Origin: Roseiarcus sp036488815
Lineage (GTDB): Bacteria; Pseudomonadota; Alphaproteobacteria; Rhizobiales; Beijerinckiaceae
Assembly (NCBI GenBank): GCA_036488815.1
Contig: DASXGX010000042.1
Location: 69,351-133,350 of the forward strand
Length of the DNA stretch: 64,000 nucleotides
Reading direction: 5' to 3'
The notes under the pieces were generated by a model. The model was given only the letters and a program-made list of their open reading frames with translations, was not told where the DNA came from and did no database searches. The position numbers and the translations under genes are program-made. Shown here one piece after another: positions 17,435 through 25,472 of the stretch. Position 1 is the stretch's first letter; every line of letters starts with the position of its first letter.

Positions 17435-17441
17435 TCGAGGC

Positions 17442-17472
17442 GGCGGCGGGGAGCCCGAACGGCTCCCGCCGC
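17442..17472 (+). terminator. Hairpin terminator after carD
   Basis: GCGGCGGGGAGCC and GGCTCCCGCCGC pair with one bulged G around a CGAA-type loop, eight bases after the carD stop. The hairpin is very stable but is followed by CTCCTAGGGC rather than a U-run. Confidence 0.55.
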
Positions 17473-17687
17473 TCCTAGGGCGGAGCTCTTCGCCCGCTCC
17501 GGCTCAAAACCTCTTGCCGGTTGTTGGAATGGACGCCCGCGAGGCTGCGGGGGCAGACGCTTTCTGCCGGCGGCTGGCTGGAGGCCGGGCTTCGCGGAGG
17601 CACAACCGGGCGCCGCACATCGCGCAGGTCGGTAGCGCGAGCTCTACTGGAGCGCCATGCTTTTTTGGTCGACGCACACAGTTCTGT

Positions 17688-17770
17688 CACCCCCGCGAAA
17701 GCGGGGGTCCATATAGCCGCCGCAGGCCATCGCCCTTGACGCCTGGATGCCCGCTTTCGCGGGCATGACA
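17688..17770. repeat. Twin-hairpin intergenic repeat, GCGGGGGTCCA type
   Basis: Two short palindromes, CCCCCGC/GCGGGGG around GAAA and GCCCGC/GCGGGC around TTTC, are separated by about 40 bases including CCGCCGCAGGCC. Related copies lie at 33201-33250 and 35711-35820. The rest of the 400-base gap between carD and glpK shows no gene that I can support. Confidence 0.75.
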
Positions 17771-17839
17771 AGTGGACTCCGGAGAGGCTGCTTCTACCAA
17801 AATGCAGAAGGCCCTAAGCGCTGAACGGGGAGCAGAGCC

Positions 17840-19351
17840 GTGACGTCCGCCATTCTCGTGGTCGACCAGGGGACAACCTCGACCCGATCGATCGTCTTCG
17901 ATGAGAGCGCGCAGCCAGTCGTCGCCGCCCAGCAGGCCTTTCGCCAAATCTATCCCCATCCCGGCTGGATCGAGCACGACCCCGCCGATCTCTTGCGCAC
18001 CGTGGAAGAGACGATGCGCGAAGCGCTCGCAGGGGCTGCGGAGCGCGGCCTTAAGGTCGCGGCCGTCGGCCTCGCCAATCAGCGCGAGACGACGCTCGTC
18101 TGGAGCCGCGCCGACGGCGCGCCGATCGCCAATGCGATCGTCTGGCAGGACCGGCGCACCGCAGGACATTGCGCCCGCCTGAGGGCCGCGGGCGAGGAGG
18201 CGCGGGTGCAGGCGCTGACCGGCCTCGTGCTCGATCCCTATTTCTCCGCGACCAAAATCGCTTGGCTGCTCGACAATGTTCCCGGCGCGCGCGAACGGGC
18301 CCGCGGGGGCGATCTCGCCTTCGGGACCGTCGATTCCTACCTGCTGTGGCGGCTGACCGATGGCGCGGTGCACGCGACCGACGCCACCAACGCCTCGCGC
18401 ACGCTGCTTTACAACATCGAGACGGGCGCCTGGGACGACGAGCTGCTCGCTCTCTTCGACATTCCCGCCGCGATGATGCCCGACGTGCGCGACACCGCCG
18501 GCCCGTTCGGCGTCATCGCGCCGGGCCGGCCTGGGGCCGGCCTGCCGATCCTCGCGGCGGCGGGCGACCAGCAGGCGGCGCTGATCGGACAGGCCTGCCT
18601 GCGCCCTGGCATGATCAAGGCGACCTACGGCACCGGCGGCTTCGCGCTGCTCAACACCGGCGCCGAGATCGCGCGCTCACGCAACGGCCTCCTGAGCACG
18701 GTCGCCTATCAGTTCGACGGCGTCCGTCACTACGCCCTGGAGGGGGCGATCTTCGCGGCAGGGGCGTCGGTGCAATGGCTGCGCGACGAACTCGGCGTGA
18801 TCGCCGCGTCGGCGGACGCGAACCGGTTGGCCGAAGACTCCGATCCCGAGCAGCCGGTCTATCTCGTTCCCGCCTTCGCCGGGCTCGGCGCACCCTATTG
18901 GGACAGCGAAGCGCGCGCCTCGATCGTCGGTCTCACGCGAGGGTCGACGCGAAAAGAGATCGCCCGTGCGGCGCTGGAGAGCGTCGGCTACCAGTCGCAT
19001 GACCTCTTGGCGGCGATGCGCGCCGACTTCGCCAATTCGACCGGCGCGACGCAGCTCCCGCCGGTGGTGCGGGTCGACGGCGGCATGTGCGCCAGCGATT
19101 GGACGCTTCAATTTCTCGCCGACATGCTGGAGACGCCGGTCGAACGGCCGACCAATCTCGAAACGACGGCGCTCGGCGCCGCCTTTCTCGCGGGATGGCG
19201 CGCCGGGCTGTTCGCCGGGCCGGAGAGTTTCGGCGAAAGCTGGCGGCTCGAGCGCGCATTCCGCCCGGCTATGCCGGCGGCGACGCGGGCCGCCAAGCTC
19301 GCCGGCTGGCGCGACGCCGTCAGCCGCACGCTGTCGCGCGGGACGGTCTGA
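17840..19351 (+). CDS. glpK: Glycerol kinase
   Basis: Translation starts at a GTG with GGGGAG upstream, giving 503 residues, the usual length. FGGY-kinase features are present: VVDQGTTSTRSIVF at the start (phosphate-binding loop), NQRETTLVW, IVWQDRRTA, FGTVDSYLLWRLT, a DQQAALIGQ active-site segment and VDGGMCASDWTLQFLADML near the end. GlpK phosphorylates glycerol with ATP in the cytoplasm. No glpD, glpF or glpR is adjacent, so it is a single-gene unit here, closed by a strong hairpin at 19371. Confidence 0.93.
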   Translation: MTSAILVVDQGTTSTRSIVFDESAQPVVAAQQAFRQIYPHPGWIEHDPADLLRTVEETMREALAGAAERGLKVAAVGLANQRETTLVWSRADGAPIANAIVWQDRRTAGHCARLRAAGEEARVQALTGLVLDPYFSATKIAWLLDNVPGARERARGGDLAFGTVDSYLLWRLTDGAVHATDATNASRTLLYNIETGAWDDELLALFDIPAAMMPDVRDTAGPFGVIAPGRPGAGLPILAAAGDQQAALIGQACLRPGMIKATYGTGGFALLNTGAEIARSRNGLLSTVAYQFDGVRHYALEGAIFAAGASVQWLRDELGVIAASADANRLAEDSDPEQPVYLVPAFAGLGAPYWDSEARASIVGLTRGSTRKEIARAALESVGYQSHDLLAAMRADFANSTGATQLPPVVRVDGGMCASDWTLQFLADMLETPVERPTNLETTALGAAFLAGWRAGLFAGPESFGESWRLERAFRPAMPAATRAAKLAGWRDAVSRTLSRGTV

Positions 19352-19370
19352 TCCCTCGTTCATCGGCAGC

Positions 19371-19399
19371 GAGGACCTCTTGCTGCGCAAGAGGTCCTC
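19371..19399 (+). terminator. Strong hairpin after glpK
   Basis: GAGGACCTCTTG and CAAGAGGTCCTC form a perfect 12-bp stem around CTGCG, 20 bases after the glpK stop. It is followed by AGAGTCTTCTG, with no long U-tract. It most likely ends or protects the glpK transcript. Confidence 0.65.
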
Positions 19400-19425
19400 A
19401 GAGTCTTCTGCAGTTTGGAGGAGAA

Positions 19426-19543
19426 CCCTCACCCCAGCCCCTCTCCCGCGAACGGGAGAGGGGCGTTGCCGCGGCGCTTATACGCTCGGCTTTAATCCCT
19501 TCTCCCGCTTGCGGGAGAAGGTGGCGCGAAGCGCCGGATGAGG
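19426..19543. repeat. Bipartite palindromic intergenic repeat, copy 2
   Basis: The segment begins CCCTCACCCCAGCCCCTCTC, contains CTCTCCCG/CGGGAGAG and CTTCTCCCGC/GCGGGAGAAG hairpins about 37 bases apart, and ends GCGCCGGATGAGGGCC. It is the same element, in the same orientation, as at 10432-10535. It lies between glpK and the convergent chemoreceptor gene. Confidence 0.8.
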
Positions 19544-19598
19544 GCCCTCCAATTCCGTCTGCGCCCGGTCTGATTGTCAATCAAACCGGGGGCGCTTG

Positions 19599-21584
19599 TC
19601 AGAACTCTTCCCAGTCGCTCGCGGCGCTCGCCCTGCCGCCTGCTGCGGCGACCTTGGCGCGCGGCGCGGCTGCGGCCGCGCGCGCCGGGGCCTTGGCGGG
19701 CGCGCGGAAGGCGTGCGGGGCCGCCTTCTGCAATTCGCGCCGCATCGGGTCGTCGGCGGCCGCGCTCCCGACACGGAACTGGCCGACCAATTGGGAGAGC
19801 TTCATCGTCTCTTCCGAGAGGGAGTGGCCGGCCGCCGTCGATTCCTGGACCATCGCGGCGTTCTGCTGCGTCACGAGGTTCATCTGCTCGATCGCCGAGT
19901 TGATCTCCTGCAGCGCGGTCGATTGCTCCTGCGACCCCGCGGCGATGTCGGCGACGACGGTGTTGATCTCCGCCACCTGGGTCATGATGCGCTCCAGCGA
20001 GCGCCCGGTCTCGGCGACCAGCTTGACGCCGGCGTCGACCTGCGTGGTCGAGTCCGAGATGAGCCCCTTGATCTCCTTGGCCGCTTCCGCGGAGCGCTGC
20101 GCGAGAGCCCGCACTTCCGAGGCGACCACGGCGAAGCCCTTGCCGGCGTCGCCGGCGCGGGCCGCCTCGACGCCCGCGTTGAGCGCAAGCAGGTTGGTCT
20201 GGAACGCGATCTCGTCGATCACGCCGATGATCTGGCTGATCTGGTGCGAGGACTTGGCGATCGCGTTCATCGCGTCGACCGCCTCGCGCACCACGACGGC
20301 GCTCTTCTTGGCGTCCTGATCGGCCGTGGCCACCACCTCGCGAGCGTGACCGGCGCCCTCGGCGGATTTTTTGACCGTCGCCGTCACTTCGCCGAGCGTC
20401 GCGGCGGTCTGCTCGAGGTTGGCCGCCTGCTGTTCCGTGCGGCGCGACAGATCGTCGGAAGCGACCGAAATCTCCTGCGTGCCGGACTGGATCGCGCCGG
20501 TGCTCGCGACGACCGAGAGAATGGTCGACTTGAGCTTGTCGATCGCCTCGTTGAAGTTGTCGCGGATCTGCGCATAGGTCGGCGAGAAGCCGTCGCCGAT
20601 ACGCACCATCAGGTCGCCGCCCGCCAGATCCTTGAGCGCGGCGCCGAGGCGGCGCACCACTTCGGCCTGCTCCTCGGCCGCCTTGGCGCGCTCGGCCGCA
20701 ATGCGTTCGCGCTCGACTTCACTCTGGCTGCGGTTGGCCAGCGCCTCCGCCTCCAGCCGCTCGCGCTCCATGGCGTTCTGCTTGAAGATCGCCACCGCGC
20801 GGGCCATGTCGCCGACTTCGTCGTTGCTCGATATCGTCGGCAGCGGTACGGCGCTCTCGCCAGAGGCCAGGCGCGACATCGCCGAACTCAAAGCGTCGAG
20901 ACGGTTCGACAGGCGGAACATCACGACGCCGGCGAACCCGCCGATGCCGACGAGGAAGAGAAGCGCAGTCGCCGCCGTCCAGAGGACCCTCGACCAGATC
21001 GCCCCGTCGACGTCGTCGACGTACATGCCGGTGCCGATCGTCCACTGCCAGGGCGCGAACAACTTGACGTAGGACAGCTTGGGCGACGCCTGGTCGAGCG
21101 GCGCGCCCGGCTTGGGGTATTGATAGTCGACGTAGCCGTCGCCCTTGTCGGCGGCGAGCTTCGTCATTTCGACGCTGAAATACTTGCCGGTCGGATCTTT
21201 CTGCTTCGATCCGTCGAGGCCCTCCTGGTCAGGCCGCGGACCGAGAACGAGCGTGGTCGTGTTCTTGTCGAGCACAAAGATGTAATCGTTCGCATTGTAG
21301 CGCATCGCGCGAACGGTGGCCTTGGCGCGGTCCTGCGCCTCCGCCTCGGTGATCTTGCCGCTCTTGAAATCGTTGTATTGCTGCTCGATCGCCTTGTGGG
21401 CGACCTCGGTGACGGTTCGCAGCTCATCGCGCCGACCCGCGTACATGTCGCGCGCGTCGATCCAGGTGAGCGTCGCGACCATCGCGACGAGCGCAATGCC
21501 GAATAAAATAATAATTCCCAATAGCCGGCCGCGAATTGAGCCGAAAAATCCGTGCGATGGGGAATGGCCCCCGGACATAGTCAT
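19599..21584 (-). CDS. Methyl-accepting chemotaxis protein with periplasmic Cache sensor
   Basis: The 661-residue receptor has an N-terminal membrane segment (about residues 20-40), a periplasmic single-Cache domain (about 45-190, with YNANDYIFVLD and WQWTIGTGMYVDDVD), a second membrane segment (about 195-215), HAMP, a second HAMP-like linker, and the signalling domain with the hairpin tip IIGVIDEIAFQTNLLALNAG followed by VEAARAGDAGKGFAVVA. An Ala-rich linker ends in the pentapeptide DWEEF, the kind of tether that binds CheR methyltransferase. Single-Cache sensors bind small ligands such as organic acids; the ligand here is unknown. No che genes are in the window. Confidence 0.92.
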   Translation of the reverse strand: MTMSGGHSPSHGFFGSIRGRLLGIIILFGIALVAMVATLTWIDARDMYAGRRDELRTVTEVAHKAIEQQYNDFKSGKITEAEAQDRAKATVRAMRYNANDYIFVLDKNTTTLVLGPRPDQEGLDGSKQKDPTGKYFSVEMTKLAADKGDGYVDYQYPKPGAPLDQASPKLSYVKLFAPWQWTIGTGMYVDDVDGAIWSRVLWTAATALLFLVGIGGFAGVVMFRLSNRLDALSSAMSRLASGESAVPLPTISSNDEVGDMARAVAIFKQNAMERERLEAEALANRSQSEVERERIAAERAKAAEEQAEVVRRLGAALKDLAGGDLMVRIGDGFSPTYAQIRDNFNEAIDKLKSTILSVVASTGAIQSGTQEISVASDDLSRRTEQQAANLEQTAATLGEVTATVKKSAEGAGHAREVVATADQDAKKSAVVVREAVDAMNAIAKSSHQISQIIGVIDEIAFQTNLLALNAGVEAARAGDAGKGFAVVASEVRALAQRSAEAAKEIKGLISDSTTQVDAGVKLVAETGRSLERIMTQVAEINTVVADIAAGSQEQSTALQEINSAIEQMNLVTQQNAAMVQESTAAGHSLSEETMKLSQLVGQFRVGSAAADDPMRRELQKAAPHAFRAPAKAPARAAAAAPRAKVAAAGGRASAASDWEEF

Positions 21585-21846
21585 GACAGATCAACTCCCC
21601 CTCGACTCGGCCGCAGCCGGTCCCTGTGTGCAGCTCGGTCAAATTGTCTGCGAAGAGTTGAGCGACGATTAATCAAGCCGATAGTTTTTTCGCGCAGCGT
21701 ACGCGTAAAAAAAACGAAGTAAGTTTGTATATACCCGTCGTCGGGCTTCGTTATGAAAGCGGCTGAAGACGAAACCGGGCTCGCGTGACGATCTCGCGAC
21801 AGGCAGTCGCTTCCACAGACTGCGTCGCGCGGCGGCGGCGCAACGA

Positions 21847-21874
21847 GGGCCGCCGCTCGTGAGAGCGACGGCCC
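21847..21874 (-). terminator. Hairpin terminator after the GST operon
   Basis: GGGCCGCCGCTC and GAGCGACGGCCC form a 12-bp stem with one mismatch and a GTGA loop. It lies 14 bases beyond the stop of the glutathione S-transferase gene on the minus strand and probably ends the four-gene operon. The remaining 260 bases to the chemoreceptor gene hold an AT-rich stretch near 21685-21735, likely the chemoreceptor promoter. Confidence 0.55.
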
Positions 21875-21888
21875 TTCCCCTTCCGCCC

Positions 21889-22581
21889 CTATTTCTTTTG
21901 CGACTTTACGTGTGCGATGTAACCGCGCACGTCATTCGCGGGTTCCGTGTAGGCCTCGCCGAGCGCCCGCTCCATCGCGCCCATGAACGCCTTCGCCCAG
22001 TCGGGAAGGGGATAGTCGATCACGGCGAGGAACTCCAGGGTCGCCGAGAGGCGAATGTCGGCGATCGAGGGATGCTCGCCGCCGATAAAGGGCTTTCCGT
22101 TCATGTAGAACGAGTGAAACACATGGAGCGGCTCCGCGATCGCCGTCGTCGCGGCTTTCTGCGCCGCGTCCTTCGCGTGCGGCTCCGCGTCGCTGGCGCC
22201 GACCTCGCCCGGGTATTGAGGGAAGCCGAGGAACGGATAGGTCGCTCGCGCGACATAGGGATAGAGCGTGCCAACGATGTAGAACATCGCGCTGTCGACC
22301 ATCGCGCGCGGCGCCGGCGAGGTCGGGTAGAACTGATGCAGCCCGTGCTTGTTGCACAGATACTGCATGATCGCGCAGCTTTCCCAAACGACGCCGCGCG
22401 GCAGGTCGGGCGCTTCGAGCATCGGCGTCAGATGCGCCGGATTGCGCGCGAGGAATTCCTCGCTGCGGGTTTTGCCCCACACGTCGTCTTCGCTGAATTC
22501 CAGTTTGGCGGCGCGCAGGAACACGCGCGCCGTCATATTGTTCACGCTCGGCTTCAGGATGTGCAATTTGATCGCGGCCAT
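21889..22581 (-). CDS. Glutathione S-transferase family protein
   Basis: The 230-residue protein has the thioredoxin-fold N-terminal domain (opening MAAIKLHILKPSVNNMTARV, with Ser/Asn residues at the usual catalytic position), the glutathione gamma-Glu motif (WESCAIMQYL), and an all-helical C-terminal domain with the N-capping box SIADIRLSATLEFL. It is a cytosolic enzyme expected to conjugate or isomerise an electrophile with glutathione. It is the last gene of a four-gene operon, 47 bases after the VOC gene, with GGAGAGCC before the ATG. In such settings these enzymes often handle ring-opening products, epoxides or thioethers; the actual substrate is unknown. Confidence 0.88.
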   Translation of the reverse strand: MAAIKLHILKPSVNNMTARVFLRAAKLEFSEDDVWGKTRSEEFLARNPAHLTPMLEAPDLPRGVVWESCAIMQYLCNKHGLHQFYPTSPAPRAMVDSAMFYIVGTLYPYVARATYPFLGFPQYPGEVGASDAEPHAKDAAQKAATTAIAEPLHVFHSFYMNGKPFIGGEHPSIADIRLSATLEFLAVIDYPLPDWAKAFMGAMERALGEAYTEPANDVRGYIAHVKSQKK

Positions 22582-22628
22582 TGGCTCTCCTCCCTGTTCG
22601 CTTGGCCATTCCGCTGCGACGGCCGGTC

Positions 22629-23222
22629 TTACGATCGGCGCGCGTAGGGATCCTTCGGCGCGCGATCCTCGGAGAGGCTCTTGCGCGAGCGTAGCACAAG
22701 TTGCTCGATCGCGTTGGCGATGTGCGCTTCGCCGATCGCGCGGTCGCCCGCTTCGACGCGCAGCCTATGCGCCTCGAACAACACGTCCGAATGGGTGAAG
22801 CCGAACGGCGGCTCGAACTTGTAGCAGGAGAGTTCAATCAGCAGGCCGAGCGGATCTTCGAAATAGATCGCGTCGAACATCTGCCGGTCGCGCACGCCGG
22901 TGTTCTTGATCCCGCGCGCATCGAGCCGCTCCACCGCCTGCATGAAGACGGCGCGTGAGACGTTGAACGCGATGTGATGCACGCAGCCCGGATCGGTCGG
23001 CGTGCGGCGCGCCTCGGGCTTGCGATCCTCACGCGTGAAGATCGTGATCAGCCTTCCGTCGCCAGGATCGAAATAGATGTGGCTTTCACCGGGATTGTCG
23101 AGATTGGGCTGCTCGAACACGAAAGGCATGCCGAGCAGGCCTTCCCAAAAGTCGATCGAGGTCTGCCGATCGGCGCCGACCAACGTGATGTGATGAACGC
23201 CCTGGGTCTGCAGCTTTTTCAT
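22629..23222 (-). CDS. VOC-superfamily protein (glyoxalase / extradiol dioxygenase fold)
   Basis: The 197-residue protein has two paired VOC modules. Candidate metal ligands are visible as His in GVHHITLV at the start, His in GCVHHIAF near residue 82 and Glu in GLLIELSCY near 133, the His-His-Glu arrangement of Fe(II) or Mn(II) ring-cleavage dioxygenases. The C-terminal 50 residues are helical and polar. It lies 12 bases after the CoA-ligase gene, with AGGGAGG before the ATG. Both ring cleavage and glutathione-linked lyase activity fit the fold and the GST neighbour. I cannot choose from sequence. Confidence 0.85.
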   Translation of the reverse strand: MKKLQTQGVHHITLVGADRQTSIDFWEGLLGMPFVFEQPNLDNPGESHIYFDPGDGRLITIFTREDRKPEARRTPTDPGCVHHIAFNVSRAVFMQAVERLDARGIKNTGVRDRQMFDAIYFEDPLGLLIELSCYKFEPPFGFTHSDVLFEAHRLRVEAGDRAIGEAHIANAIEQLVLRSRKSLSEDRAPKDPYARRS

Positions 23223-23234
23223 TGACGCCTCCCT

Positions 23235-24536
23235 TCAGGTCGTTTCGACGAGCTTCGATTTGTATTCGCTGCGCGGCAGGCTTCCGGCCGCGACGAGTTC
23301 GACCCGCGTCGACACCAACAGCGTATCGCGAATCCGCGCGCGAATCTGCTCCGCGAGGTCTTCACCGGCGCCCGCCTCCGCCTCGACAACCACCGGCAGC
23401 GGCGGCTCCTGCCGCACTCCGGCCGCGGACGGGCGAATCATGATGACGCCGGTGACCTTCGGCGCGAATTGATGAACCACTTCGCGCACGGCGGAGGGAA
23501 AGACGTTGACGCCGCGCACGATCAGCATGTCGTCGGTGCGGCCGATGCAGCGCACGCGCGGCGCCGTCCGCCCACACGCGCAGCGCCCGACGGTGAGCCG
23601 CACATGATCGCGCGTGCGAAATCTGAGCAGGGGCGCCGAACGGTTGACGAGATGCGTCAAAGCGAGTTCGCCCTCGGCGCCGTCGCGCAAGTCGATCGGC
23701 GCGCCGGTGGCGGGATCGATCAGTTCGAAATGCACGAAACCGCGCCCGGAGAAGTGCATGCCCGCCTTCGCCTCGCATTCGCCCCACAGCGAGACCGAGA
23801 TGTCGCCGATGCCCATCGCCTCGGTGAGACTGGCGCCCCAGGCCGTCTCGAGCTTCGCGCGCATCGCGGCTTCGCCCCCGCCCGGTTCGCCCGCCACCAT
23901 GACGCGCTTGACGCTCGATCGCGCCAGATCGAAGCCGCGCTTCGCCGCCCATTCCGCCAAATGCAGCGCATAGGAGGGCGTCAACACGGCGACCGTCGGC
24001 TTGAGCAAATCGATGGCGGCCACGAGCCGCTCGGTGTTTCCAGAACCGACGGGAATGTGGCAGAGGCCGAGGCGCGCAAAAGCGTCGAGCGCGGCGCCGG
24101 CGACGAAGGGGCCGGCGTTGTAGGTCGAGACGATGCGCTCGCCGCGCGCGACGCCCGAGGCGGCGTAGCTGCGCGCCGAGGTGCGCACCCAGACGTCGAG
24201 ATCGGAGGCGACGAGCGGAATATAGCTCGGCGTTCCCGTGGTGCCGCTGGTGGAATAGATGCGCACGATCTCCTCGGGCGCCGCGGTGCGATGCGCGCCG
24301 ATCGGCTCCTCGGCGCTGCGCGAGCGGCGCAATTCGTCCTTCTCGGTGAAGGGCAGGGCGGCGATGTCCACCAGGCCGCCGACGGAGCCAGCCGAATGAA
24401 ATCCGGCCGCAGCGAATTTGTCGCGATAGAAGCGCGAGCGCGCGAAAAGATGGGCGATCTGCGTCCGGTAGAGCGGGTCGTCGCGCTCGATTTGCTCGGC
24501 CCAGGGCGCGGCTTCGATCTCAGGTTCGACCATCAT
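23235..24536 (-). CDS. Phenylacetate-CoA ligase family (PaaK-like) AMP-forming ligase
   Basis: The 433-residue enzyme has the AMP-binding motif YSTSGTTGTPSYIPLV, the adenylate-contact SLTEAMGIGD region, and the C-terminal GRTDDMLIVRGVNVFPSAVRE segment of PaaK. It would activate an aromatic or other carboxylic acid as its CoA thioester in the cytoplasm. I choose the ATG at 24536 because it overlaps the upstream stop as ATGA and has GGAGA in front; an in-frame TTG at 24554 would add six residues. A Cys cluster (GRCACGR) near residue 320 recalls the zinc-like cysteines of some PaaK proteins. No paaABCDE genes are present, so the substrate need not be phenylacetate. Confidence 0.88.
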   Translation of the reverse strand: MMVEPEIEAAPWAEQIERDDPLYRTQIAHLFARSRFYRDKFAAAGFHSAGSVGGLVDIAALPFTEKDELRRSRSAEEPIGAHRTAAPEEIVRIYSTSGTTGTPSYIPLVASDLDVWVRTSARSYAASGVARGERIVSTYNAGPFVAGAALDAFARLGLCHIPVGSGNTERLVAAIDLLKPTVAVLTPSYALHLAEWAAKRGFDLARSSVKRVMVAGEPGGGEAAMRAKLETAWGASLTEAMGIGDISVSLWGECEAKAGMHFSGRGFVHFELIDPATGAPIDLRDGAEGELALTHLVNRSAPLLRFRTRDHVRLTVGRCACGRTAPRVRCIGRTDDMLIVRGVNVFPSAVREVVHQFAPKVTGVIMIRPSAAGVRQEPPLPVVVEAEAGAGEDLAEQIRARIRDTLLVSTRVELVAAGSLPRSEYKSKLVETT

Positions 24537-25321
24537 GGCGCGTCGTCTCCGCAATAGCGAACAGCCGCCTCGGCCTCGGAGGCCATGAGGAAGCCGATCG
24601 GCGTTTCGGCCTCTTCCGCGAGGTGGGCGATGAGCCCCGCCGTGCGAGCGAGAATGGGCACGCCGCGAACGACCGCCGCGGGAACATCGAGGTCTTTGAG
24701 CGTCGCGGCGATCGCCATCGAGACGTTCATCGGCAGCGGCTTGCCCCAGACGCGGGCGGCGGCGACGGTCAGGCGCGCCGCGCAGTCGACGCCGCGTCCC
24801 GCGACGCCCCGCTCGCGCGCCAGCGCGATCATGCGCCGTGCGCGGGGATCGACCGGCTTGTGCAGCGGGTGACCATAGCCGGGAAGCGTCTGGCCGGCGG
24901 CGCGCCGCTCACGCGCAATCTGCTCGGCCGCCTCGTCCGGCGACGCGCCGGCGTCGATGCGCGCCAGCGTCTCGTCGATCAAAGCACGCGCCAGATCCGC
25001 CGTGCCGAGGACGACCGTGCCGCAGCCGAGAATGCCGGCGGCGACTGCGGCTTGCAGCGCCGCCGGATCGGCGGCGTAGGTCATGCGCGCGGCCTGGACG
25101 GTCGGCGTCAGCCCGTGCTCGGCGATCGCCACCAGGGCAAGGTCGAGAAAGAAGCGCTGCTCCGAGGTCGGCGCGCGCCCTGTCGCGAGCAGGAAGAAGA
25201 ATTCCGTGAAGCTCGTCGCGCCCATCAGGTCGGCGGCGAGATCGCGCCCGCGCACGACGATGCGCTCGGCGTCGGCGGTGGAAATGGCGGTGGCGGCCGC
25301 GCCGCGCTTGCCGATCAGCAT
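24533..25321 (-). CDS. Citrate-synthase-fold protein, citryl-CoA lyase-like
   Basis: The 262-residue protein corresponds to a shortened citrate synthase. The segment GYGHPLHKPVDPRARRM matches the second catalytic-histidine motif (G-x-G-H-x-x-x-K-x-x-DPR). The first histidine motif reads ILGCGTVVLGTA, with no His, and the usual catalytic Asp region reads LPMNVSMAIAATL, with no Asp. It is therefore unlikely to be an ordinary citrate synthase. Similar short proteins are annotated as citryl-CoA lyases, which cleave or form acyl-CoA carbon-carbon bonds. It is the first gene of the operon and lies 38 bases from a palindrome that fits a GntR operator. Confidence 0.8.
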   Translation of the reverse strand: MLIGKRGAAATAISTADAERIVVRGRDLAADLMGATSFTEFFFLLATGRAPTSEQRFFLDLALVAIAEHGLTPTVQAARMTYAADPAALQAAVAAGILGCGTVVLGTADLARALIDETLARIDAGASPDEAAEQIARERRAAGQTLPGYGHPLHKPVDPRARRMIALARERGVAGRGVDCAARLTVAAARVWGKPLPMNVSMAIAATLKDLDVPAAVVRGVPILARTAGLIAHLAEEAETPIGFLMASEAEAAVRYCGDDAP

Positions 25322-25358
25322 GGGCTTTCCTCCCGCCGGCGCTTGTCTTCACGCCTGG

Positions 25359-25371
25359 ATTGTAGGACAAT
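25359..25371. promoter_or_regulatory. Candidate GntR/FadR-type operator
   Basis: The 13-base sequence ATTGTAGGACAAT is a perfect 5-bp inverted repeat around a three-base spacer. It matches the TTGT-N3-ACAA type of site expected for FadR-subfamily GntR proteins. It is the only such site I see in the 151-base gap between the divergent gntR and lyase genes, 38 bases from the lyase start and 102 from the gntR start. Confidence 0.6.
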
Positions 25372-25472
25372 ATCATCGCCCTGGCCGCCGTCAAGCCGCA
25401 GCTCTTGCGCGCGCCGCAATAGCCGGCATGCTTCTCGCGAATCGCGGGCGTAGGAATCGGACATCGCCGCCG

